DNA of 13,700 nt, taken from the NCBI GenBank assembly GCA_050248375.1, contig JBFWSL010000069.1, forward strand, positions 1 through 13,700. The letters are read 5' to 3'. Position numbers and translations under genes: made by a program. Each line of letters begins with the position of its first letter. The first letter of the stretch is position 1. The notes beneath the pieces are model-generated. The model was not told where the DNA came from, did not search any database, and was given only the letters and a program-made list of their open reading frames with translations. Positions 1-5,084 of this stretch are shown one piece after another. This DNA is from JAYZVT01 sp050248375 (GTDB lineage Bacteria; Pseudomonadota; Alphaproteobacteria; Rhizobiales; Methyloligellaceae).

Positions 1-252
1 GACCAGGGCAACACGGTGGTGGTCATCGAGCACAACCTGGAAGTGATCAAGACCGCGGACTGGATCATCGACCTGGGCCCCGAGGGGGGAGACGCGGGGG
101 GGCGCATCGTCGCCACCGGCACGCCGGAACAGGTCGCCGCCGCCAAAGGCAGCTACACGGGCCAGTTCCTCAAGGAGCTGTTCGGCCGGCGTCCGGGACG
201 GGCCTCAGGGGGATCGTCAGGCAAGAAGGCCGGACGGCAGGCGGCGGAGTGA
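1..252 (+). CDS. uvrA: UvrA, excinuclease ABC subunit A (C-terminal end only)
   Basis: This is the last 83 codons of UvrA, the DNA-damage-recognition ATPase of the UvrABC nucleotide excision repair complex. The frame is open from base 1, so the gene starts before the window. The visible part begins inside the second ABC ATPase domain, just after its Walker B region. The stretch VVVIEHNLEVIKTADWIIDL carries the H-loop histidine and the aspartate run typical of UvrA. It is followed by the GPEGGDAGG motif and the conserved SYTGQFLKELF ending. The final ~25 residues are a Gly/Ser/Arg/Lys-rich tail, common and variable in this family. The TGA stop is followed at once by the ATG of the next gene, so the two may be co-transcribed. 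Identification is secure; only the partial length is a limit. Confidence 0.96.
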   Translation, partial: DQGNTVVVIEHNLEVIKTADWIIDLGPEGGDAGGRIVATGTPEQVAAAKGSYTGQFLKELFGRRPGRASGGSSGKKAGRQAAE

Positions 253-570
253 ATGGATTTTGTCGCCAGAATTCGGAAATTGGCCAAGGCAGGCGCTTTG
301 CGTGCGTCCGACCACGCCTATGGCCGATTGGTGGACAAGGGCATATCCTATCGTCAACTGCTCGCTTCGCTTGACGCTGCGGAGATACTGGAACGGTATC
401 CCGGCTATCGTCATGGGCCATGTTTTCTGGCCCGGCATGTCTTCGCGGAAGGCCAGATCGCCCATGCTGTGTGGGGAATTGGCGGCGGCTCGGATACAAC
501 GGCTGTTCTGGTGACAGCCTACTGGCCTGACGAAGACGAATGGGATAACGAGTTCAGGAGACGGCGATGA
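253..570 (+). CDS. DUF4258 domain protein
   Basis: A 105-residue cytoplasmic protein that fits the DUF4258 family. It has an N-terminal SDHAYGRLVDKGIS segment (the family's 'H..eRm.eRgIs' helix), then a helix ending in AEILERYPGYRHGPC. A beta-rich half follows with HAVWGIGGG and VLVTAYWPDEDEW, matching the family's closing hydrophobic strand plus 'YWPD...W' signature. DUF4258 proteins resemble small RNase-toxin folds and often occur next to a small gene, but their biochemistry is not settled. The ATG directly follows the uvrA stop, with GGCGGAG just upstream as ribosome-binding site. The last bases overlap the next gene as ATGA, so the two are probably translated together. A toxin role is inference only; the family call is fairly sure. 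Confidence 0.85.
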   Translation: MDFVARIRKLAKAGALRASDHAYGRLVDKGISYRQLLASLDAAEILERYPGYRHGPCFLARHVFAEGQIAHAVWGIGGGSDTTAVLVTAYWPDEDEWDNEFRRRR

Positions 571-782
571 AGAAGGAAACATCGGTCAAGCTTGTTCAGG
601 AAGGCAACTTCGTCGCGAAAGTTCCGGTGACGCTTATTCACGATGAAACCGGCTGGTCCCCTTACATTTCGCATGAGGACATGCTGAAGCTTGATGACGC
701 GCGCGAGGCATTGAAGCGCGGCGATATCGCCACGGCGGCGCGCTATGGCGAAATCTTCGAGCTGATGCCGGTGGAGCAATAG
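567..782 (+). CDS. Small partner protein of the DUF4258 gene, possibly antitoxin-like
   Basis: A 71-residue acidic to neutral protein translated from the ATGA overlap with the DUF4258 gene. The first half looks like a beta hairpin (TSVKLVQEGNFVAKVPVTLI), followed by the conserved-looking segment DETGWSPYISHEDMLKLDD. The second half is helical (AREALKRGDIATAARYGEIF) and ends LMPVEQ. It has no signal peptide or membrane segment. Small proteins with this 'VPVTLI...GWSPY...KLDD.R.AL..GD...A' layout are familiar partners of DUF4258-type genes, which suggests a two-gene unit of toxin-antitoxin type. That function is inferred from size, overlap and gene pairing, not from a motif. It is the last gene before the palindromic repeats start. 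Confidence 0.75.
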   Translation: MKKETSVKLVQEGNFVAKVPVTLIHDETGWSPYISHEDMLKLDDAREALKRGDIATAARYGEIFELMPVEQ

Positions 783-822
783 CTAACGCCCGGCCTCGCC
801 CCGCACCGTCCCGCACTCTCCT

Positions 823-853
823 TCGTCACCACCGGGCTTGACCCGGTGGCTCA
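823..853. repeat. Left palindromic arm of block A
   Basis: A 31-nt palindrome with stem CACCGGG/CCCGGTG around CTTGA. It is the inverted counterpart of 1180-1210 and matches 1848-1878 except for a two-base swap near its right end. Confidence 0.8.
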
Positions 854-871
854 TGCGGCCTCGCCGCAAAC

Positions 872-1159
872 TCATCGCGCGATGTCGTCCCACAGATCAC
901 GCCAATCCGGATTGATCGACGCAACCAGGTCGATTTTCCATGCCCTCGACCAGTGCTTGATGTTCTTTTCGCGTTGTATCGCGAGCGGCATGGTTTCGTG
1001 CTGCTCGAAATAGACGAGCCGCTTCACGCCATGCTCCTTTGCGAAGCCTTCCGCCACGCCCTCGCGGTGCTCATATACCCGGCGCACGAGATCGTTGGTC
1101 ACGCCCACATACAGCGTCCCGCGTGGCCGGGATGCGAGGATGTACACCCACCCGCTCAT
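872..1159 (-). CDS. GIY-YIG superfamily endonuclease, single domain
   Basis: A 95-residue protein consisting of one GIY-YIG nuclease domain, of the small UPF0213/YhbQ-like type. The diagnostic pair is VYIL near the start and LYVGVTNDLVRRVYEHREG about 12 residues later, giving the two tyrosines and the catalytic arginine. The metal-binding glutamate is expected in the helix AIQREKNIKHW. The end, NPDWRDLW, is typical of the subfamily. I chose the ATG at 1159 because MSGWVYIL is the usual N-terminus; an upstream in-frame start would run into the repeat arm. The gene lies alone on the minus strand between two inverted palindromic arms. Its stop codon is only two bases from the end of the conserved left block. 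The nuclease call is firm; a role in moving the surrounding repeats is inference. Confidence 0.92.
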   Translation of the reverse strand: MSGWVYILASRPRGTLYVGVTNDLVRRVYEHREGVAEGFAKEHGVKRLVYFEQHETMPLAIQREKNIKHWSRAWKIDLVASINPDWRDLWDDIAR

Positions 1160-1179
1160 GAGCGAAGCGAACCGCAGCA

Positions 1180-1210
1180 TGGATTACCGGGTCAAGCCCG
1201 GTAATGACGA
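1180..1210. repeat. Right palindromic arm of block A
   Basis: A 31-nt palindrome with stem ATTACCGGG/CCCGGTAAT around TCAAG. The matching arm of block B (1921-1951) reads ATTGCCGGG/CCCGGCAAT. The two differences are on opposite sides of the same base pair, so pairing is preserved. Confidence 0.85.
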
Positions 1211-1234
1211 GTGTAAGGGAAAAGCCCTCCGACC

Positions 1235-1394
1235 CCGGCCCACATGGAACGCCGTTCCCTCCCGCCCAAAGGAACCTGTCCGGACCGTCCGGCAAACTCA
1301 GTTGCCGTCCCGGGATTCATTCCCGGGACCCATTGGCCGCCCCGCAAACTGGAGAGGTCGATTGGATGCCGGGAACAAGCCCCGGCATGACACT
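1235..1394. repeat. Long direct repeat, copy 1 (with 1972-2131)
   Basis: Bases 1235-1338 are identical over 104 bp to 1972-2075 by direct reading. A 22-bp variable stretch of equal length follows, then 1361-1394 matches 2098-2131 at 33 of 34 positions. The repeat holds several hairpins: GGAAC-GCC-GTTCC, CCGGAC-C-GTCCGG, GTCCCGGG-ATTCATT-CCCGGGAC, and ATGCCGGG...CCCGGCAT near its end. No convincing gene lies in it; short open frames through it are repeat read-through. Confidence 0.92.
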
Positions 1395-1475
1395 ATGAGC
1401 GACTGCATACCCTCCTAACCAATCGGCATCGCCCGCGCGGCGGATATGCCGTTGCCGTGCTACACTCTCCCCGCG

Positions 1476-1823
1476 ATGACCGGACAGCACGAGGAACCGG
1501 CCTGGATCAGCCTCTCCGAGGCCGCCCGTCAGTGTTGCCTCGACGAGGACCACTATCTCAGGCTTTCGCGTATCGGGCTCCTGCCGAAGCCTTCCGGGCC
1601 GGGACGGGCTACGGTTGACCAGCACGCTCTCGATCAGGCGCTGGAGCGCATCGGCTTCAGTCTCGATATCGCCCCGCCCCGCATGGTTGCCGCCAAGGAA
1701 TTCGAACTGTGGCAAGACTCCGGCGCCCCATCGCCCCTCATTGCCAACCCGATTGAAGGGCTGCTCCTCGTAGGTGTCATCGCTGGGCTCGCCATCGCTG
1801 TGATCGATTTGACTCGCTATTGA
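1476..1823 (+). CDS. Small HTH (excisionase/MerR-like) protein with C-terminal membrane segment
   Basis: A 115-residue protein I cannot assign to a named family. Residues ~9-60 (WISLSEAARQCCLDEDHYLR, then a short 'RIGLLPKP' wing and a VDQHALDQALERIGF helix) have the pattern of an excisionase or MerR-type winged helix: 'LSEAA...' helix, recognition helix, then a basic GPGRATV turn. The C-terminus (GLLLVGVIAGLAIAVIDL) is a clear hydrophobic segment, ending four residues before the stop, which suggests a tail anchor. I used the ATG at 1476 because the preceding codons add nothing conserved and there is no good ribosome-binding site for the upstream ATG. It lies between repeat blocks A and B. A DNA-binding protein tethered to membrane is unusual. 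The gene could also be a decaying fragment. Confidence 0.6.
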   Translation: MTGQHEEPAWISLSEAARQCCLDEDHYLRLSRIGLLPKPSGPGRATVDQHALDQALERIGFSLDIAPPRMVAAKEFELWQDSGAPSPLIANPIEGLLLVGVIAGLAIAVIDLTRY

Positions 1824-1840
1824 GCATTGGAGAGTTCCAG

Positions 1841-1960
1841 CTCTCCTTCGTCACCACCGGGCTTGACCCGGTGGTCCATGCGGCCTCGCCGCAAGCCCTG
1901 AACCCTGCCGAAAGTCCGCCTGGATTGCCGGGTCAAGCCCGGCAATGACGAGTGTAAGGA
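1841..1960. repeat. Block B: gene-less counterpart of block A
   Basis: Left arm 1848-1878 and right arm 1921-1951 are the same inverted 31-nt palindromes as in block A, again with the core CCGGG-CTTGA-CCCGG. Only 42 bp separate the arms here, of which 26 bp (1895-1920) are unrelated to block A. Block A has the nuclease gene in this place. It looks like a MITE-like short version, or equally an ancestral unit without cargo. The extent beyond the arms is shared on both sides (ctctcct on the left, gtgtaagg on the right). Confidence 0.75.
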
Positions 1961-1971
1961 CCCCCCCTCTT

Positions 1972-2131
1972 CCGGCCCACATGGAACGCCGTTCCCTCCC
2001 GCCCAAAGGAACCTGTCCGGACCGTCCGGCAAACTCAGTTGCCGTCCCGGGATTCATTCCCGGGACCCATTGGCCAACCAGAATTTAAGAGAGTTGGATT
2101 GGATGCCGGGAACAAGTCCCGGCATGACACT
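1972..2131. repeat. Long direct repeat, copy 2 (with 1235-1394)
   Basis: The partner of 1235-1394 at a constant offset of 737 bp, with a perfect 104-bp match (1972-2075), then a 22-bp variable spacer, then 33 of 34 matching bases. The constant offset shows there are no insertions or deletions inside. Together the two copies flank the HTH gene in direct orientation, so recombination between them would delete or duplicate it. Confidence 0.92.
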
Positions 2132-2241
2132 GAATAATAGGTGTTGGCCTCTCACATGCCAAAAGCCCGTATGGATCGCCGGGCCTTCGCCCGCCGAAGC
2201 GAATGGCTGCTTCATCGAACCATAGGGCTTCGGCCCGCGTA

Positions 2242-2375
2242 GGCGGGTCCGGGCCCGCCGAGGACGTTCCTCGGATGCGGCGCAGCGTGCAACGGTGCGC
2301 CGCTGATCCGGGGTCCAGCGTCGCATTGGTCCCGGTTCTGCGGAGCGGCATTTCATGCCGCACCGCGCCCGGGAC
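2242..2375. repeat. Cluster of consecutive palindromes
   Basis: Four perfect hairpins follow one another: GGCGGG/CCCGCC (2242-2259), CCGAGGA-CGT-TCCTCGG (2258-2274), GCGGCGCA/TGCGCCGC (2277-2303) and GCGGCAT-TTC-ATGCCGC (2345-2361). The last is enclosed by GTCCCGG/CCGGGAC (2329-2335 with 2369-2375). The style matches intergenic mosaic elements known from alphaproteobacterial genomes such as Bradyrhizobium; that comparison is from memory. Confidence 0.7.
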
Positions 2376-2431
2376 ACGCGCTCTCAAAAAAACTTATCCC
2401 CGCCCTTCCCCGCGCCCTTAGACTCGCGCCC

Positions 2432-2471
2432 GTTCCCTCCCGCCCGAAGGGACTCGTCCGGACCGTCCGGC
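2432..2471. repeat. Third, partial copy of the A/B repeat
   Basis: This 40-bp stretch matches 1254-1293 at 36 of 40 positions, beginning GTTCCCTCCCGCCC and ending GTCCGGACCGTCCGGC. The downstream hairpins of the longer copies are absent. Confidence 0.8.
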
Positions 2472-2497
2472 GGGTGGAGGGGATGCGGCGCCTGCGC

Positions 2498-2522
2498 CGG
2501 CGGGGTGTAACGGTCCCCGCCG
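2498..2522. other. GC hairpin
   Basis: A perfect 8-bp stem CGGCGGGG/CCCCGCCG with a 9-nt loop. It has no T-run on either side, so it is not a standard intrinsic terminator. Confidence 0.5.
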
Positions 2523-2644
2523 TCCCGAGCGTGGCGGCATGCAACCCCGGGGCACTAGAGAGACCCCGGCGCCAGAGGGCATATCTTCGCCGCTGACTTC
2601 CGGGCGGCGGGGAGAGACGTGCAGCCGCCAGCGAAAAAACGCCG

Positions 2645-2706
2645 CGCGGGACGCCGAGAGGCTGCCTGAAACACTAGTCGGACCGGTGGCGTTTCGGCGT
2701 CCCGCG
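2645..2706. other. Long hairpin upstream of the flavin reductase gene
   Basis: CGCGGGACGCCGA (2645-2657) and TCGGCGTCCCGCG (2694-2706) pair perfectly over 13 bp. Two more pairs (one G-U, one A-U) and, after one mismatch, a 6-bp inner stem (2661-2666 with 2685-2690, two G-U) extend it. The terminal loop is about 18 nt and holds ACTAGT. It could be an RNA structure in a 5' leader, a transposon relic or a termination site. There is no T-run. Function unknown. Confidence 0.55.
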
Positions 2707-2781
2707 GCCCTTCGACCTGTCATGCCTCGGGGCCGCCCGCCCGCGAGCGCGCGGACATATGCGAGGAGAGAGGGGAATCCA

Positions 2782-2853
2782 ATGGGCTCATGCGGAACTC
2801 TTTCCCTTCGGCACGGTTGGCAGCGCAAAGAACGGCAAGGACCACGCCCATGA
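2782..2853 (+). CDS. Putative 23-residue leader ORF
   Basis: A short frame starts at ATG 2782 behind a purine-rich ribosome-binding site (GAGGAGAGAGGGG, 2763-2775) that is stronger than the one directly in front of the flavin reductase. It encodes a basic peptide beginning MGSCGTLSLRHGW and ends with TGA at 2851-2853. Its stop overlaps the flavin reductase ATG as ATGA, the arrangement of translational coupling. It may be a leader peptide or merely a ribosome-loading device. The composition gives no clear attenuator codon run. Whether the peptide is made is unknown. Confidence 0.4.
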   Translation: MGSCGTLSLRHGWQRKERQGPRP

Positions 2854-3434
2854 CCGCGAGAAAGACCGGCCCCGGCCGGCACGGCATCGTGAACAAGCAG
2901 GACTTTCCCCTCCAGGACGTGCGCCGCTATCTGGAGCCCGGACCCATCGTTCTGGTCTCCTCCCGCCACGGCGGCGCGAACAACATCATGACCATGGGCT
3001 GGCATTGCGTGCTGGAATTCACCCCCGCCCTCCTCGGCTGCCTGATCTCGGCCGGCAACCACAGCTTCGGCATGATCCGCGACAGCGGCGAATGCGTCAT
3101 CAACGTGCCGACGACAAAGCTGACCGACACGGTCATCGGCATCGGCAACTGCACGGGCGCGGACACCGACAAGTTCGCCGAATTCGGGCTGACGGCGCAG
3201 AAGGCGTCGAAAGTCGCCGCGCCGCTGATCGGGGAATGCCACGCCAGCTTCGAGTGCCGCCTGCACGACGACGCGCTGGTGGAGAAATACAACTTCTTCA
3301 TCTTCAAGGTGGTGAAGGCCCATGTGGCCGAGACGCCGGAATATCCCGAGACGCTGCACTATACCGGCGACGGCGTGTTCGTCATCGCCGGCAAGGTGAT
3401 CGACCGGCGTCGGCTGTTCACCAGGGTGCTGTGA
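2850..3434 (+). CDS. Flavin reductase family protein (FMN-binding split barrel)
   Basis: A 194-residue soluble protein of the flavin reductase-like family, which bind FMN (or reduce flavins with NAD(P)H for partner monooxygenases). The N-terminal region HGIVNKQDFPLQDVRRYLEP leads into strand GPIVLVSS and the FMN-binding loop GGANNIMTMGW (residues ~41-51). Then come a typical hydrophobic strand, HSFGMIRDSGECVINVP (~71-87), and the ...KVVKAHV strand near the C-terminus. I chose ATG 2850, with AAGGA a few bases upstream; an in-frame ATG at 2790 would add a poorly conserved Arg-rich extension. It is overlapped by a short upstream ORF and stands alone otherwise, convergent with the TPR gene. The specific partner or substrate cannot be told. 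Confidence 0.88.
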   Translation: MTARKTGPGRHGIVNKQDFPLQDVRRYLEPGPIVLVSSRHGGANNIMTMGWHCVLEFTPALLGCLISAGNHSFGMIRDSGECVINVPTTKLTDTVIGIGNCTGADTDKFAEFGLTAQKASKVAAPLIGECHASFECRLHDDALVEKYNFFIFKVVKAHVAETPEYPETLHYTGDGVFVIAGKVIDRRRLFTRVL

Positions 3435-3478
3435 CGCGCGTGGCCCGCGGCAGCCCCATCCACGGCGTCCGTCCCGTT

Positions 3479-4036
3479 CTAGATCTCCCGCTGCTTCAGG
3501 ATGCGGCGCAGCTCCTTCACGCTCGCCCGCGCGCCCGGCAGATGCGGGTTGACCGCCAGCGCCGCCTCGAAGGAAGCGAGCGAACCGGCGAAGTCTTCGA
3601 GCTTGCCATGCACCAGGCCCCGCCCGGCCAGCGCGCCGAAATGGCGCGGCTCCAGCGCCAGGGTCTTCTCGATGTCGGCCAGCGACTCCGCGTAGTTGCC
3701 GAGCATGTAGTGCAGGGTGGCGCGCTTGTTCCAGCCTTCCGCGAAGCCGGGCGCCTTCGCCACCAGCGCGTCGAAGCTGGCGAGCGCGGCGGCGAGATCG
3801 CCGTCGTTCATGGCGTCCATGCCGGATTTCAGCAACCCGGCCGCCGCCTCGTCCTCCACCTCCAGCCAGATGGCCCAGATCCGCTGCTCCGTCGCCATCG
3901 CCCCGGCTTCGTTCGGGTCCGCCTTGAGCTGGGTGAACAGGGCGTCGAGGCGCGGATCGGCCTGGTCGGCCCGCGCGGACAGTCCCGCCCCGGCGAGCAG
4001 GGCGCAGCCGATCAGGATCGCGGACGGCAGGCGCAT
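3479..4036 (-). CDS. Exported TPR-repeat protein
   Basis: A 185-residue protein with a signal peptide (MRLPSAILIGCALLAGAGLS followed by ARADQ, a likely AxA-type cleavage), so it should act in the periplasm. After a helical lead containing DPRLDALFTQLKADP, the second half is a run of tetratricopeptide repeats: ...FAEGWNKRATLHYMLGNY, AESLADIEKTLALEPRHFGA, and LAGRGLVHGKLEDFAGSLAS followed by FEAALAVNPHLPGA. These carry the W/L-G-Y-A-F-A-P signature spacing. TPRs mediate protein-protein contact; the partner is unknown. The ATG at 4036 is preferred over one ten codons upstream because the signal peptide then begins properly. It faces the flavin reductase gene end to end with a 44-bp gap and follows the basic-protein gene on the same strand, so these two may be co-transcribed. 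Confidence 0.87.
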   Translation of the reverse strand: MRLPSAILIGCALLAGAGLSARADQADPRLDALFTQLKADPNEAGAMATEQRIWAIWLEVEDEAAAGLLKSGMDAMNDGDLAAALASFDALVAKAPGFAEGWNKRATLHYMLGNYAESLADIEKTLALEPRHFGALAGRGLVHGKLEDFAGSLASFEAALAVNPHLPGARASVKELRRILKQREI

Positions 4037-4084
4037 GGCGAAACTAAGCCATGCCGCCCGGGCCATGCCAAGCCCCGCGTGCGC

Positions 4085-4342
4085 TCAGCGCCTGCCCCGC
4101 TTCGGCGGCGCCTTGCGCTTCGTTGTCTTGCCCTTCGGCGCCGTCTTGCCTTTCGGCGCGGCCCTAGCCTTCGGCGCGGCCTTGCGTTTCGGGCGGGCCG
4201 TGCTCTGGGCCCTGGCCTTGGGCTTCGCCTTGCGGGAGCGCTTCGCCGCCGGGCGCTTCGCCGTCTTCGGGGGAGCCGCCTCCTCCGCCGGCGCAATCAG
4301 GTTCAGCGCCTCGCCGATCCTGGTGAAAATATTCTTTGCCAT
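4085..4342 (-). CDS. Lys/Ala/Pro-rich basic protein, histone H1-like
   Basis: An 85-residue protein whose first ~25 residues (MAKNIFTRIGEALNLIAPAE) form a short amphipathic head. The rest is a highly basic low-complexity tail of Lys, Arg, Ala and Pro with repeating units such as KAAPKARAAPKGKTAPKGKT. Such tails resemble the C-terminal domain of histone H1 and bacterial H1-like nucleoid proteins, so nonspecific nucleic-acid binding is likely. No defined domain is present. GAGGAG stands a proper distance before the ATG, and the frame keeps a coherent composition to its stop, so it is probably real. It is followed by the TPR gene on the same strand (48-bp gap) and is divergent from the secreted-protein gene. 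About 250 bp of non-coding sequence separate it from that gene. Confidence 0.75.
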   Translation of the reverse strand: MAKNIFTRIGEALNLIAPAEEAAPPKTAKRPAAKRSRKAKPKARAQSTARPKRKAAPKARAAPKGKTAPKGKTTKRKAPPKRGRR

Positions 4343-4589
4343 GGTCTCGCTGCTCCTCGTCGGGTTCGCCCGGAGTCATTGGTCGCACAGGCGGGCACGA
4401 GGGATCAATCCGCACGGGAACCGCATGGGGAAAATTTGCCCGCGCGGGCTCGCGCCCGCCTTGCGCGGACCGCTGCAAATGCCGCTGGCCAGCGCGCGCT
4501 CACCCCGACTACACTTCCGCCCGTTCGAAGGGGCGAACAGACCGCCGGAGCCGCCTCGCGCCGCCCCGGCAAACATCGGGGAGGACACC

Positions 4590-4820
4590 ATGACCACCAC
4601 GCGCATCGTATTCGCCGCCGCGCTGGCCGCGGGCACGCTGGCCGGCATCGCCGCCGCCAGCGCCCACAGCGTCGAGGCCTGCCAGAGGGAAATCCGCACC
4701 TACGCCAAGGTGTGCAAGCTGAGCCCGACCGCGTGGATCCTCGGCGCCTGCGACACCACCAAGACCTACAAGTGGTGCAGCGACAAGAAGCTGCATCAGG
4801 AGAAGTTCCACAAGAACTGA
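4590..4820 (+). CDS. Small secreted cysteine-containing protein
   Basis: A 76-residue protein with a clear signal peptide (MTTTRIVFAAALAAGTLAGI, then AAASAHS with AHS-type cleavage near residue 26). The mature part is about 50 residues with four cysteines (CQREIRTYAKVCKL, then GACDT and KWCSD), which could form two disulfides in the periplasm. Its tail is Lys/His-rich (KKLHQEKFHKN). GGGGAGGA immediately upstream is a good ribosome-binding site and supports ATG 4590. I do not recognise a family. The 247 bp between it and the divergent basic-protein gene contain a small GCGGGC-TCGC-GCCCGC hairpin (4444-4459) but no certain promoter. A small ORF follows 39 bp downstream. Confidence 0.78.
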   Translation: MTTTRIVFAAALAAGTLAGIAAASAHSVEACQREIRTYAKVCKLSPTAWILGACDTTKTYKWCSDKKLHQEKFHKN

Positions 4821-4859
4821 CCGTCCGCCGCCGGGGGACTGTCCAGGGAGACAACGCTC

Positions 4860-5063
4860 ATGGCCCTGCCCCCGGCCGTTTCCTTCACGCTGACAGACGC
4901 CGAAGCCGCCGCGCTGCAGAATATCCGGATGCGGCATCAGGCGCGCATCGGCGGCCGCTCGCCGGTCCTCGTCTGGGGCAGCATCGCCACGCCGGGCGAT
5001 GCGGCGGCCTTTGTCGTGGAGTGCAACGCGCGGGCGAAGGACACCGACCCTCCCCCGGAATGA
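4860..5063 (+). CDS. Small hypothetical protein
   Basis: A 67-residue frame starting at ATG 4860 with AGGGAGA as ribosome-binding site. It has a regular strand-helix look (VSFTLTDAEAAALQNIRMRH, then SPVLVWGSIATPGDAAAFVV) and no signal peptide, membrane segment or recognised domain. It ends in Pro-rich KDTDPPPE, and its stop lies inside an 18-bp tandem duplication. Position and start signal suggest it is co-transcribed with the secreted protein and ends at the hairpin at 5085-5121. I cannot give a function. Confidence 0.6.
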   Translation: MALPPAVSFTLTDAEAAALQNIRMRHQARIGGRSPVLVWGSIATPGDAAAFVVECNARAKDTDPPPE

Positions 5064-5083
5064 AACCCTCGCCCGGAATGAAG
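5048..5083. repeat. 18-bp tandem duplication across a stop codon
   Basis: Two adjacent units (5048-5065 and 5066-5083) read CCCTCnCCCGGAATGAAr and differ at two positions. The first unit contains the TGA stop of the small ORF. Confidence 0.8.
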
Positions 5084-5084
5084 A

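Larger units (their letters stand above)
816..1220. mobile_element. Block A: palindrome-bounded unit carrying a GIY-YIG nuclease gene (candidate element)
   Basis: Two 31-nt palindromic arms face each other at 823-853 and 1180-1210. Both have the core CCGGG-CTTGA-CCCGG (read as CCGGG-TCAAG-CCCGG on the right arm) and outer ends TCGTCA... and ...TGACGA. They are therefore imperfect inverted repeats of one another. The GIY-YIG gene (872-1159, minus strand) fills nearly all the space between them. The same left block (816-869) recurs at 1841-1894 with 52 of 54 bases identical, and the right block recurs at 1921-1960, but there the two are separated by only 26 unique bases and no gene. No target-site duplication is visible. 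The repeats are directly seen; calling the unit mobile is inference by analogy with REP-flanked RAYT genes. Confidence 0.55.
2132..2781. other. 650-bp intergenic region, rich in palindromes, no gene seen
   Basis: No frame here codes for a recognisable protein; open frames on both strands look like GC-rich noise. The stretch holds a palindrome cluster (2242-2375), a third partial copy of the A/B repeat (2432-2471), two GC hairpins (2498-2522 and 2645-2706) and the ribosome-binding site of a short leader ORF. A run of six A residues occurs near 2387-2392, after the first cluster. Confidence 0.7.

Noticed and set aside
816..2131. CRISPR array
   Set aside because: The repeats are few, unevenly spaced, of differing length and contain genes between them; no repeat-spacer periodicity.
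1095..2387. Several 60-130 codon frames with peptides such as VMPGLVPGIQ and RVKPG
   Set aside because: These peptides are translations of the palindromic repeats and recur because the DNA recurs; they are not genes.
2645..2850. Riboswitch (cobalamin or SAM type) ahead of the flavin reductase
   Set aside because: The hairpin is strong but I could not find the conserved core motifs of either class.
2418..3359. A 313-codon minus-strand frame
   Set aside because: It is the antisense of the flavin reductase gene and the palindrome region, with no recognisable protein features.
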